A DNA stretch of 64,000 nucleotides from Mactromeris polynyma (taxonomy: Eukaryota > Mollusca > Bivalvia > Venerida > Mactridae). The notes beneath the pieces are model-generated. The model saw nothing but the letters and a program-made list of their open reading frames with translations. It did not search any database and was not told the DNA's origin. Shown here piece by piece: positions 34,791 to 45,970 of the stretch. The translations under genes and the position numbers were made by a program. The stretch lies in NCBI GenBank assembly GCA_032209605.1, contig JASFXZ010000008.1, positions 434,001-498,000 on the forward strand. The letters are read 5' to 3'. How positions within the stretch are numbered: the stretch's first letter is position 1; each line of letters starts with the position of its first letter.

Positions 34791-35673
34791 TGAATACTCT
34801 AGTGTATGGTTTTTTAATTTAGGGCCTTTTGATGTGAAGAAATATAATTGAAGGATTGGACTGTTTTGATAACTTAGTTGACTAAAAACCAATAATCTAT
34901 TAACTCATGAGTGGTGTAACCTTGTGTGAGATTTTACAAATTTTCTAAAAACTGATCTCAGACACAGAGAACATTGTTCAAAGAGCACGTGGAACCATAT
35001 ACACATACTCTGTAATCTTGATTTACAACTTAAGATATTTTCCTGGGAGAATACAATGCAGAGAAGCGAAAGTTCATAACATTCACTGAAATGAACAACA
35101 AAATGTATCTTATACTTACTATATGTTGAGTTATATACAGATAGGGCTTATCTGTCTTTTGAGATGTTTGAAATTTTAGTCTGATCTAACTGACTTCAAC
35201 TGCCATATTAATTATTTATATATATTATTAACATAGTTTATTTGATAATCAAATTAAGCATATTTTAAGAAAATTGCATTTGTGTGTTGGTGTAGCATAC
35301 TACTGTATGTTATTAAATTAATGTCATTGGTCAGGGTAATATTATTACTTTATAGGTGAATGAATTATTATTTATAATTTCTATGGATTGGAGTATTTGA
35401 TAAAGTTTTATTTTGTGTTTCATTTATGTGTTTTTATCTATTATGCAAAACCCTATCTCTTACATATTTATATACATATACACATATCTGGGAGTTGTTT
35501 ATTGTTAACATGGCAGTGGTGTTTTGTAATTGTAACACATAAAACATGTACCAGTTGTTTTCATTTGAATTTAAACCTGAATATTATACATTGATTAAGA
35601 AACAAATTATACACAAAGAAAAAAGTTAAGCCCCCCCCTCGGATATATTGACCTGTTTGACCTGACCTGCTAT

Positions 35674-35886
35674 GTGTCTGGATTTGATCCAATTGAGCAC
35701 ATTTGGGACATTCTTGGCCAGTGTATTCAGGCACTACATCCTTTACAGAATCAATGCGAACTGGAAGCAGCTTGGCATCAAAAGTGTCAACAGTTGTCCC
35801 ATCAACAGATTGAACATCTGACTTGTGGGATGAGATGCAGGGTTCAGACTGTCGTTCGAGTGCAAGGACGATATACACTTTACTAA
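35674..35886 (+). pseudogene. Tc1-like transposase C-terminal fragment
   Basis: The frame reads FDPIEHIWDILGQCIQA, then ELEAAWHQKCQQL, then TCGMRCRVQTVVRVQG and a stop. This is the C-terminal end of a Tc1/mariner-type DDE transposase: the NPIEH-WD motif with the third acidic catalytic residue, and the usual M-RR--AV---GG-T-Y ending. Everything upstream is missing, so it is an isolated relic. Confidence 0.85.
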
Positions 35887-37256
35887 ATATTTGAATGAAG
35901 GATATAGTCTAGCCACTAAAAGTGACATTACATGCTTGAAACAACCATGGTGTGTCGACTAAGAACTTTGAAGATCAATACTTTTAATGGACATGAAGGT
36001 ACTCAGTTGACGAAACCAACAAAACAGTTGGTGACGAAAGTTGGTAGAAATGGGACTGCTTTGGGTTTGAAATCAAATGCTAGACAGAAGTTGACTAAGT
36101 CACACATTTCAAAAGCTGTTGGGGTTTCTTGTGATCAGATAACTTTGAGATAACAACTTTTAAAACTGGACTTATTTAATAATCATACAATCATTTGACA
36201 TATTGAAAATAGATGTAATTGAACTGTTAAAGAATATCTTGTCTTCTTCAGCTGTTTATAAATAAATAAAATAATAAGTAAATAAGAAAATAGAAGAATG
36301 TTTTTACAATGTGAATTGAATATTTTTTCTTGAAGATTGAAGATTTGAATTGTGAGTGATTCTATTGTTCAAGCTTTTACTTGAGATTCTCTACGGAATA
36401 ATTGTTTATTATTTGTTGCAAGATGTATCCAAACATTTATTTGAGTCACTTCTGCATTGCCATGTTCAAATGGAAACTCCGTTATTAATGGTCCAACTCT
36501 TGTGGTGTCCTTGTTTTTTATGCTTTGACATTTATGGAATTGGTAAAATGTATGTGTTTCAAAGTTCATGTTTCTGAACCATTTAGACTAAAATGCTAGT
36601 TATATTGCAATACAATTTTGATAAATGTTTTTTTAATTAACCTTTTGAAAAGGTTTTGCTATTTATGGAAACTTTAGTTCATCCATGGTTTTACTCATTC
36701 TGCTGTTTATAATTTACTGTGTACCAATAATTTGGAACTTAAAGATAATTTCTTGTTAACTGTAATAATTAAGTTCATGAAGTGTTCATGAGCTATTAAT
36801 TAATCACTGGTTGTTTTACTAACACACATCTATAACATGCCTATATCCGGTCAGTACTATAACGTATTGACAATCACTACTTTTCATGTTTAGTTTAGTC
36901 GTTTGTTCCACTACATCTTTATAATGTTAAGTCAAAGTATGAAGTCAATTATATGTATGGTTTTCTGTTGCTTCTGTTAATTTATGTAAGAACTAGGAAA
37001 TAAATCTCTGATACAATACATAAATATTCCTATATTATCAATGCTCTTCATCAACAATACTGTTATGATTGATAGGAAACTTTATCCTTCTATGGATACC
37101 CAAGTTGGGTTTCAAAATCGATCATGTATTTGTTTGAATGACAGAATCTATCCACCCTATGACTGTAAGGCTACTAAAGTGTTATTATAAATTAATGATT
37201 AGTTACTGCCTACTTAGTCAATTTATGTGTATTTGTTGGAAATCAATGACCATATA

Positions 37257-37348
37257 GCGATTGAGTGTGAGGTAAGCTAGCTGATTAATCGATTTAAACC
37301 CCCAGTATTTTTACTGACAGTTTCAAGGCTGTAATTCGCTGTATGGTT
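37257..37348 (+). repeat. Dispersed repeat, partner of 11599-11690
   Basis: It contains 'gagtgtgaggtaagctagct', 'aatcgatttaaac', 'agtatttttactgacag' and 'ctgtaattcgctgta'. These match the reverse complement of 11599-11690. Confidence 0.6.
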
Positions 37349-37631
37349 ATTATTTCTTTTTGTGTTTAAATGTTCTATTTCCCTTTCCCCTGTGCAATTC
37401 TTTCACTTTGTATAGTGTTTATGTTCTGCACAGTTTCGGCCTACTGTTGCCAGCTGTCTTGACTTGTCCTGTGATACTTTCCATATAAATCCCCCCTTCA
37501 GTGTTTGTCCCCTTTGATTCTCCTAGTTATTCCTTATGGTCTGCTAGGCCATTCCTTGCGTCTCTGTACCCTAACGTATGTACCCTTTAACCTCATCAAG
37601 TGCCTTATGTTTTATGGATTGCTGTTTTCCC

Positions 37632-37676
37632 AGAGGTCTGTGTGTGGAAGCACTGTCTTATGTATGTGACTTATTC
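37632..37676 (+). repeat. G-rich repeat, copy D (diverged)
   Basis: 'aggtctgtgtgtggaagca' and 'tgtcttatgtatgtg' match copies A-C but lack the 'gcgttccctgtagcaa' tail. Confidence 0.45.
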
Positions 37677-38964
37677 CTTCTCTTTGCTTGAATGAAACAA
37701 AGGAAACACAGTACTTCATCTATTGCTTTATATGTTGTGATCAAATGATGAAGATCATTTATGAAACCCAGGAGCAGAATATATATGTTGTTTACTTGTA
37801 TTATAAACAAAATGAATATAAAAGTTGAGCAGAAAATACCACATCTAAAGTTTGCAGCCTCCCCATAAGTAAGAAATGACATGGACATGTAAACACAAAC
37901 AAGTACACTCAAGGGGACAAAAGCATAAATATATGATAGGTGAAAATAGGAGTATCACCTTGGAATGGTCATCAGCACCAGCACAACATTGATCTTACAT
38001 CTGGTTTTAGGGTGCATCCAACATCACAACTATTTTCTTAATCGTTTATCCACGATGTCGATATCACATAGTAAGTTGGGGAGTTTTCTGACATGGCAAC
38101 TCTGTAATAAATGTGTAATAAAAGCAATGGAAGCAAGCCGGCGTGACATTTTTGCTGAATTCGACTTTTTTGCTGTAAATTATTGCTCAACAGAAAAAAA
38201 TAAGACTGTTGAAGAGACATTGTTTCTAAAGAAAGGGTCTGATTACATGCAGTTTACATCACACGTAAATCTTTCAGCCAGTACATTATTACCTGTAAAC
38301 TACATACAATGAGAGAGAATAGGCAAATGCAAACTACATACTACATTTAGATACAGTCGCGCCCTCTTGGGATAACAATATGTAAACGCCGTAACATAGA
38401 CACTTTGCAAAATTTAAAGCCCAATTTCTTTTCCTCTGTATAAAACAAAAAATACGCATGAACTTATAGAAAAAAAACGAAAAGCAGATTGCAGTATCAC
38501 GGTGTATCATCGTAACTATGTCAATATTGTCTGGTCTTGTCAACTATTTTGGCAATTCGTATCTGCCCTGACAATGAGATCAAAGTAAGACATTTGGAAC
38601 TGAAACATTTTGTTGAAACTTCCGAGTTAGCATCCTTTGCGTAATCAAACTTAGTAAACACCAATTCCCTCTGTTAATTCCATTCACATAAAAATTAAAT
38701 ATGATAAATTAACAGCTTTCCTTTCAACATTCATTAATATTACAGAAGCAGTAATTACTCCAGTATACACTCTTCTGTTAGGAAGGATAGAACGTAATGA
38801 GTAATATGTATCCGTTACATTATACGTATTGGTTTGTATAGAACTAAGTCGTTACGACATTAAAACTTATGTAGATAAGAAATATGATCAATTTACTGAC
38901 ATATTGTCTTGTAAGACGTAAATGAACAAGGTTATCATTTAGTTGACACAACATATTTGAAGTA

Positions 38965-39090
38965 CAGTCGGGCCAGTCGAATAAAAAATGGTTTCGAATT
39001 ACCCGATTCAATTCGATGTAAGATACAGATACGAAGAAGATACATTGGAACCTGGTATCTTAAACATCAGGTCTCGATGTATCTCCTTGT
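38965..39090 (+). mobile_element. CAGTCG-type MITE fragment
   Basis: It starts 'cagtcgggccagtcgaata' and contains 'ctcgatgtatctcc', recalling 55155-55313 ('cagtcggacctcg', 'cccgatgtatctt'). No right terminus is visible. Confidence 0.4.
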
Positions 39091-40073
39091 AAAAGGCGAT
39101 TTGAAATGGGCTTTTCGAAACTAGATGAAATTGGTAGCAATTATTTTACTACGGACAAAATTATATCTATGACAGAGGTTGTTGCTGAAGAGAGGTCGCT
39201 CTTTAGACGAAATACCGGGGAGATACATACATCTAGTCGATATTATCACCAATCAATCATTTATAAGTATAGACCGGATATTTATGCCTTATACGTGTGG
39301 CAAATGCACACATGTTTTGAAAGATTGAATAAGTTTTCGGAAATCCGTGTTTGTAAATCAAGTTTTGATTTCCAGAAAGATACTTTGCTTCAGTTGCACA
39401 ATTTTGCATCATTTTGCTTACATTGTTACCAGATTGTTGTGTCTACAATACGGGGATTGTGTTTTTAGAACTTCGTAAAAGTAAGTAGATTCTATATAAT
39501 AATACTCGTACTTCATATTAATGCCTTAATGACACTGTTCATAGTTTGTTGTTTAGTATTGAAAGCATGAGAAATATTGGTACTACAATAAGTGTTCCAT
39601 TACTTTGTTACTGCGATGTTAAGAATGATCACATTGCTGTGCACTTGACACCTCCAAGACACGATACCTGTTTAAATGATGTATGTTTTTATAAACATAA
39701 ATGTTGTAGAAAAGAGAAGCGACTGCGTATCTGAATGACTATCGAGATAACTGTTCTATATGTCAGAAACATCAGCCACGCTCCAAGCACCTGTTGTTGC
39801 AACTATTTATCTGATTATTTATTTGTAAATATGTGGTCTTCATCGCGTTTTGGCTAAATGCTCAAACTGTACAAACGAGAAGAATAACCCTACTATAATT
39901 ATACTGGAAAGCTAAATACCGATGAAGTAACAACAATTTTAGCGCGATTACAATCGCGATTATGCTTTTAATGATATGAGCAGTTCTCAGTGGCTATCAC
40001 ATATTGTTTTAGTAGTGCTCTAAAGTATGCACTTATACATGTATTATTTAATTACTGTAGATTATCACAAACA

Positions 40074-40334
40074 ATGAAAGCCGCCATATTTGTGTTGCTC
40101 CTGGTCGCTTTACAAGCAGTTTGCGAGTCACGAGTCTGTACGAAAAATTGCCTAGATATTCGAAACACTAAGTACCCAGACGGAGAATGTGCCTCCAGAC
40201 GACGCAGATGCTGCTGGGTTGGCAAAGTGTGTCGATGTAAGTCCAGCACAGGCCCAGGCGAGGTTGATGTGTATAATGCCCCGTACGGGAGATTGTCGAT
40301 GCCACTGAAAACAGACGATGAGTTTGACTACTAA
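40074..40334 (+). CDS. Secreted cysteine-rich, defensin-like peptide (86 aa)
   Basis: It is an 86-residue precursor. Residues 1-19 look like a signal peptide (MKAAIFVLLLVALQAVCES). A basic cysteine-rich core follows, with cysteines at 22, 26, 39, 46, 47, 53 and 55, plus C17 at or before the cleavage site. The C-terminus is acidic (TDDEFDY). C-x3-C, then G-E-C-x6-C, then C-x-C is compatible with a CS-alpha-beta defensin-like fold with a gamma-core, and a run RRRR precedes the Cys pair. Signal, cationic Cys-rich core and acidic tail together match the layout of bivalve antimicrobial-peptide precursors, but I do not recognise a named family. The ATG at 40074 is chosen because it starts the signal peptide; 'attactgtag' just before 40061 could be an acceptor of an upstream UTR intron. 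A poly(A) signal follows at 40400. An antimicrobial role is inferred; a secreted protease inhibitor or other small Cys-rich peptide is possible. Confidence 0.75.
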   Translation: MKAAIFVLLLVALQAVCESRVCTKNCLDIRNTKYPDGECASRRRRCCWVGKVCRCKSSTGPGEVDVYNAPYGRLSMPLKTDDEFDY

Positions 40335-40399
40335 ATTGAAATTAAGACACTGGAACTTTCTAAATCTACCATTAATATGTATGCATTCTGTAGTTCCTA

Positions 40400-40405
40400 A
40401 ATAAA
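40400..40405 (+). terminator. Polyadenylation signal of the cysteine-rich peptide gene
   Basis: AATAAA lies 66 bp after the stop codon, a normal spacing for a compact 3' UTR. Confidence 0.7.
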
Positions 40406-40612
40406 GTAAATATAAAGACATAAAAAGAACCATATACACTAATTTACTGTTTATAACTTTAGTGAAACAAAGCGATCACGCAAAAGATACAGCTATGAAA
40501 CGGACTCTGACTTTATGTTGTGTTATTATCATGATAGTTTATATTTGTTGCAAACGAACCTTTGATTCGAATTGTAAATAATTAATACGTTTATTATTTC
40601 TGAAACCAGTTT

Positions 40613-41151
40613 GATATACACCAGCAAGTGGATAAACTGTGTAATTACTCTATGTCTGTAATACAAGTAAGCACGGTACTTGAACCCTAGATATACACCA
40701 GCAAGTGGATAAACTGTGTAATTACTCTATGTCTGTAATACAAGTAAGCACGGTACTTGAACCCTAGATATACACCAGCAAGTGGATAAACTGTGTAATT
40801 ACTCTATGTCTGTAATACAAGTAAGCACGGTACTTGAACCCTAGATATACACCAGCAAGTGGATAAACTGTGTAAGTACTCTATGTCTGTAATACAAGTA
40901 AGCACGGTACTTGAACCCTAGATATACACCAGCAAGTGGATAAACTGTGTAATTACTCTATGTCTGTAATACAAGTAAGCACGGTACTTGAACCCTAGAT
41001 ATACACCAGCAAGTGGATAAACTGTGTTAGTACTCTATGTCTGTAATACAAGTAAGCACGGTACTTGAACCCTAGATATACACCAGCAAGTGGATAAACT
41101 GTGTTAGTACTCTATGTCTGTAATACAAGTAAGCACGGTAGTTGAACCCTA
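40613..41151 (+). repeat. 77-bp tandem array, seven units
   Basis: Seven full units start at 40613, 40690, 40767, 40844, 40921, 40998 and 41075. The unit begins 'gatatacaccagcaagtgga' and ends 'cacggtacttgaaccctag'. Units are almost identical: a few carry 'taagtact' or 'ttagtact' in place of 'taattact', and the last has 'gtagttgaac'. Such homogeneity implies recent amplification. It starts about 210 bp after the peptide gene's poly(A) signal. Confidence 0.97.
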
Positions 41152-42238
41152 GATAATGTGTTATTACAAACAGTTAAACAATGGAAACATACAATAGTGT
41201 ACAACTGAAGTATACAAAAGTGCTTAATTAACAGTTAAAAAGCTTGGTAAACTAGAAGTTAATTCACTTTGTAAAAAGATGTATGATGTACAAGTTTTAT
41301 ATTTTCTTGAAAAACAAATATACTCTCCCCTGCGATCGTTTTTGTCATTTTTTCCCTATTTTATCCCCGATATATTTTCCTTCCAAAATTCGCAATCGGA
41401 ACCATGCTGGCTCTGTACATGTTTGGTAATTGAATATTCTATACACTTACACTATCAGAACGTATGTACACAAAAACGTGTCAAATGTGAAAAACGAATA
41501 TTCAAAAAAAGTTTGTTGTTGGTCAAATTTCCAAATCATCAGCTCACAGACTAAAAGCTTTATTACGCCATCCATATGCATACTTAAGAATATTTACTGG
41601 ATGTCTGTACTTTCAACGATTCAATAAATGAGTGTTTAATGAATTAATTAATTACTGTTTTAACAATGCTCAAATAATTGGCTTTCCTTCAAATAACAAA
41701 ACCACCGATAACATACACATTTTCTGATCGACTGTAAACTGTTAATGGGCAAATTCATAACCTTGTTTACGACCAATTCTGTGGTTTCATGGCGCAATGT
41801 CTGGTTTCGGCAGTTAATGTTTCCTCAATAATGCAGTAATAAACTTCTGAATGGAAAACAGGAAAAATAAAGTAGCATTTAAGTGGCTTTTTTGCTGCTC
41901 CGGGTCAATCACTGTTTCTCATACTTATTTGTTTCGGTATAACAGATTGATCAGTTGACTTAACCAATGATCATTGTTCTCCGACAAACAATAACTTGCT
42001 CTTTTTCAGGCAGCCGACAATTATCCTACGTTGACTTGAAGTATAAGTTGTTGTAAAAGGTTTTAATCTTTTGTGTTTCGATGTAATGCATTTATTTAGG
42101 TGCGTCATTGACCAACTTTGACGATGAGAATAGCAGATTCGTTGCTGACAAATAATGCTTTTATAGAATTTTATTAACTTTGCAGATAAACATATATGTT
42201 TCTTTTATGTAAACTGATGAAAATACTGTGCTTTTTAG
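41152..42238. other. No feature recognised
   Basis: AT-rich sequence with only chance-length open frames (91 codons or fewer). No repeat partner was found in the window. Confidence 0.5.
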
Positions 42239-42382
42239 CAAGGGGCTCATCAGAGCCAATTTCTATAGTAGGCGAAATCCGCGGACACTCATTGGACGAG
42301 TCATCAAGACCTGTGGATCTGAACCGCCAAATTCTGCTACATACACCCGAAGAAAGTAGTTTTTGTCTTACAAAAAATAGAA
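42239..42382 (+). CDS. Candidate orphan internal exon, product unknown
   Basis: A 144-bp block opens after 'gtgctttttag' and ends at a good donor (gtaagc at 42383). It is open throughout and richer in GC and CpG than its flanks ('gcgaaatccgcggacact'). It would encode GSSEPISIVGEIRGHSLDES, then PVDLNRQILLHTPEESSF. Its length is a multiple of three and its phases are symmetric. I do not recognise the protein and found no partner exons, so it may be a chance match or an exon of a gene that extends beyond what I could assemble. Confidence 0.25.
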
Positions 42383-42837
42383 GTAAGCATTTGCGATATC
42401 AGCTGGTTATGTGATAGAGTCCTACCTGGGCATAAGTCTCTCTATAATCCAAATGCTGCTATTTTTAGTTATTTGAGAATGATCAAATTATGTGATGTGT
42501 GTTGGATGGTAGACTTCTATAAAAATGCAAGTTTAACATATTTTTTGACGATAATCACATCAAACTCCCTCAGAATAATTCCAGTCACGTAGACAATAAC
42601 ATCCTTTACAGCAAACATGTTCCCAGACAATATCGCAGATCTTTTGGCATTAAAATGTTTCAACAATGTGCTTCAACTTGGGATTTATCTTCGCTGCTGA
42701 GTATTGTTCACCTTTCAAGTTTTTCTTCATAAAGATCATGTGGTATTTTTATTAACTTAATATACAATTTAAAGCGGCTTTACGTTATGGCTATAATTAT
42801 AGTAGGATTAAATCGTCCAAATGGCATTTCATTGTAC

Positions 42838-42900
42838 AACAAGAACTATCTTGAAAAAAGATGGTCGGCGCAATTTGAAGGTTAAGATTTGTTGTGCAAC
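42838..42900 (+). repeat. 'aagatggtcggcgcaa' repeat, copy 1
   Basis: 'caagaactatcttgaaaaaa' followed by 'gatggtcggcgcaatttgaa' and 'tttgttg'. It matches 47058-47119 closely. Its first half is also the block amplified in the 60-bp array at 8101. Confidence 0.65.
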
Positions 42901-43449
42901 ATAAAAGATGTTACGATTGCTGGTCACTCCTGATCAAAAATGGATTTCGGTACATTCACTGAAATTCAGTGGATTTCGGTAAGGCAACGTACCCTTTATC
43001 GAAAGGTTAACCAATCCGCGTCAAGGTTACAAACGTTGTTTGGTTGAAGAGAAATTGCCTTGGTGGTAAACGTAAGATTTGATTGGTATACACAACACTG
43101 ATATGCAAATAGCAAAACCACGTCAGTACGGCTGCACCAAACAAAGACAAGGAAATGAATTTTAACCTGTACGGAATGCGGTTTATTTCCGTAAATCATC
43201 TTTCACTGTTCTGTCGTGAAAAGAAACAAAATAAAGCAAATATTTTGTTTGATTTATTGACAATATATAGACCATGAAACCTCCATACTTGCATGACACA
43301 TATGATTTATTGTGTACATGGATATAAATTATAAAAATCGAATTAAACTGTTTCTTCTCAGAAATGAGTAACACTTCAACGATGTCCCATTTCTGGCAAC
43401 CTCTTATTAAAGATTCTACGTCTGATTCTAGGAAAACTTGAATGATAAT

Positions 43450-43610
43450 TATTTCTCCCCCTTCTCTCTCTTGTCTTTCTGTTTCTTTTACCACTCTCTC
43501 TCTCATCCCCCCTTTCATTCTCTCTATCCCCTCTGTTTTACTTTCCCCTGGAAGTACCCTCTCTCGCACCCCTCTAGCCCCCACTTCACGCCCTTTACAA
43601 CGAATCTATC
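43450..43610 (+). repeat. Polypyrimidine tract
   Basis: About 160 bp of mostly C and T ('ctctctctcatcccccct'), with little A or G. It could adopt unusual structure; no periodic unit is clear. Confidence 0.8.
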
Positions 43611-44454
43611 CTCATACTATTCAAAATAACAATTGTTTGATAGTAATATGGGGAGTTAGCATTCACAACTGCAGGAAAACAACAACAACAAAAATGTATT
43701 AAATCATTTTGGTATTTTGAATTTATGAGGTACAGTCGAGTAAGGGATTCCAGATCACTAACAACAAAACCAGTGTTGCATTTTTATTTAGAGGGACAAA
43801 TGAATAAAGCAATACATGTTCAGGAGTTCAGAAACCTGGGCTAGATTTTTATTATTTTCGAATTGTGGAGAGATCTTGTTAGTCCATGCTTGCTGTTGTC
43901 TAAATATACACACTCACTGTCACTGTAGGAGTCAGAATCAGTTGAAGGTGTTAAAGATCACATGATTTGTCATCCAATCACTGCATCTTATATTCTGTAT
44001 CAAGGTCGGGAGGTCATTTCAAAATGAATTTTAACTGTCAAATACATGTCAAAACAAGCATATGTAACTTATTTAATGTTTTGACTTTAAGTTATGAGGC
44101 AGAACTGAACACGACAAAGACTTGTGACCTTTTTGGTCTATATTTGTTTGTTGTAAATAGATTTAACAAACATCAGTAACAAATGACTAGAATTAAAATA
44201 AAACAAAAAATATATTGCAACGAATAAGCTAAACAGACATGGAATAGCCAATATACTATGCAATATTTACAGATATATCTAATACAAGAATCTAACAAAA
44301 TGTGTATGAAATAAAGATCTAAAGATATGAGATCATATATACAGCACCACAGGCAATATCGCTGGCACACGTTTACAAAGCAAAACAACCAATATCATTT
44401 CCCAAATGAAATTTACATGACTGAAAACATCAAATGTGAGTTCCATAGAACACA

Positions 44455-44790
44455 TGAGTCGCCCAATTTTCCTTGCTGGAGTGGATGAATTTTCCCCGAC
44501 TGTGGCGTCTCACAACTTGCTACCATCTGCTCTTGAATGGCCCAAACACTCGTTTATCTAGAAGCTGCATTATATGACTAAGTGAGTGGCATAAGGAATG
44601 AATCTATACAACTCTATTTGCTTGGACTTAGCAAACTCAAAGGCTTTCATATTCACATGGCTACTACCACTGTCAACCAACAGTACTGCATGCCTGTCCT
44701 CTCCGTAGTATTGTCATAATGTTCCAGAAACCCCTTGAATGCTACAGAATCCATCCATCACTTCGCTTTGGTCCCAACTTTTCATTATAA
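44455..44790 (-). pseudogene. pogo/Tigger-type DDE transposase relic
   Basis: On the minus strand, WMDSVAFKGFLEHY is followed in another frame by AVLLVDSGSSHVNMKAFEFA, then IELYRFIPYATHL, a stop, then LDKRVFGPFKSRW-like residues in shifted frames. The LLVDSGSSH block and LYRFIP--THL-QPLD pattern are typical of the DDE_1 (pogo/jerky/Tigger) nuclease domain. At least two frameshifts and stop codons make it non-functional. Confidence 0.85.
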
Positions 44791-45903
44791 TCAGTGTTAA
44801 GCTGAAATTGGAAATAAATAGAACCTTGAAGTAAAAATAAAATACTTAATATTGAGTCAATGATTAGCGTGTGATTCGCCATTGTAGTGTACATTGCAAT
44901 GTATTGTCATCCCAACCTATGAAATAATTTTTGACATTATAAATAGCAGTCCATAGTAACTGCAATATTAATATAATTTGCAAACAAGTTTTCTCTAAAA
45001 CATCATGGCAAACAGATGTATATCAGTTAATTTTTAGACATGCAGCCGGCTTACAAATTACATGTGGTTGTTGACACAGGGCAAGTAACAATAAATGTAA
45101 ATCTGGTAGATTTTAATAGCAAAATGGTGTGGGATGAATGTAGGACGACTACATCTCTGGAAATGTTACATGTCTACAACTGTGTTATTGTATTATAAGT
45201 GTGTGCTCCTGGGTTTTAATGGCTTATATTCCATGCCCAGATATTGGTCCCAGATTTGTACCGCAGTATGTTTGGATTTATGAACCAACATAATACTATT
45301 GTTTTTGGTTTCTAAAACCAAACACTATGTATTGTGGTTGCAAAATATTATATGATTTTATCATAGAGCATTGTGCAATTGACAATTATTTTCACACAAA
45401 AATGCAGTCTTACTTATCAGAACTTCCGAGTACCGGTGTGTCAGTAAAATGTTCAGTGTGCAACATTCGCAAACATGTACACAACAGGCAGTTTGGACAT
45501 GTACACGCTCTAAAATTGATGCAAATACTTAAAAAGCATTTAACTTGTTAAATATGTAAGAAACATCAACAGATGCAAGTCCTTCCCAGATATTTTTAAG
45601 TGAACTTAAATGACTGAATCGGAACTACCCCTGATTCGGAACCCCTTACTTAACTGTATTCAATTGTAACAACATAATGGATCTTCCATTAACTTGTTTT
45701 GTTGCTAAGCTCGTGAAGTTGAAGATTAAGATATAAATTTAAAATATTTTTTTTTAAAAACATGCAACTGAACATAACTCTATTCTCATAAATTGTGAAT
45801 AATACTTTAAATACGAAATGAAAACTTCAAAATCGTTCTGTTGTGTATATGATAAAAAAAATTCCTGAACAGGAAGTGCGTGCATTAATTAACAAATAAA
45901 ACA

Positions 45904-45970
45904 TGACATTGCGGGCCATACGTATGTTTACGGACTGGGCCGTAAACATGCGTATGGCCCAGCAATGTCA
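45904..45970. repeat. Near-perfect 67-bp hairpin
   Basis: The left stem is 'tgacattgcgggccatacgt' plus 'atgtttacgg' and the right stem 'ccgtaaacatgcgtatggcc' plus 'cagcaatgtca'. About 30 bp pair with one or two mismatches around a loop of about 6 bases. It is much more GC-rich than the flanking DNA. Confidence 0.9.

Larger units (their letters stand above)
31401..35673. other. Intergenic, no gene recognised
   Basis: Open frames of up to 122 codons (31695-32063, minus) show no domain. A 41-bp tandem duplication is present at 32915-32989 ('cagtcatctataaa-accgta'). A pyrimidine-patterned patch is listed separately. Confidence 0.5.
35887..40060. other. Intergenic with small repeats
   Basis: No gene is supported. 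It holds repeat pieces at 37257-37348 and 37632-37676 and a MITE-like end at 38965. A 120-codon frame at 39106-39468 (plus) has no signal peptide, domain or splice support, and I treat it as chance. Confidence 0.5.
42383..44454. other. No gene recognised
   Basis: It includes a repeat at 42838-42900 and a C/T-rich tract at 43450-43610. The 133-codon minus frame over that tract (43183-43584) is low-complexity Arg/Glu-rich sequence produced by the tract and is not treated as a gene. Confidence 0.5.

Noticed and set aside
39106..39468. 120-codon plus-strand frame
   Set aside because: No signal peptide, domain, splice or poly(A) support and no recognisable similarity; near the length expected by chance in 64 kb.
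40052..40439. Minus-strand frames over the cysteine-rich peptide gene
   Set aside because: Antisense shadows; the plus frame has a signal peptide, conserved cysteine spacing and a poly(A) signal.
43183..43584. 133-codon minus frame rich in Arg and Glu
   Set aside because: Produced by the polypyrimidine tract on the plus strand; low complexity.
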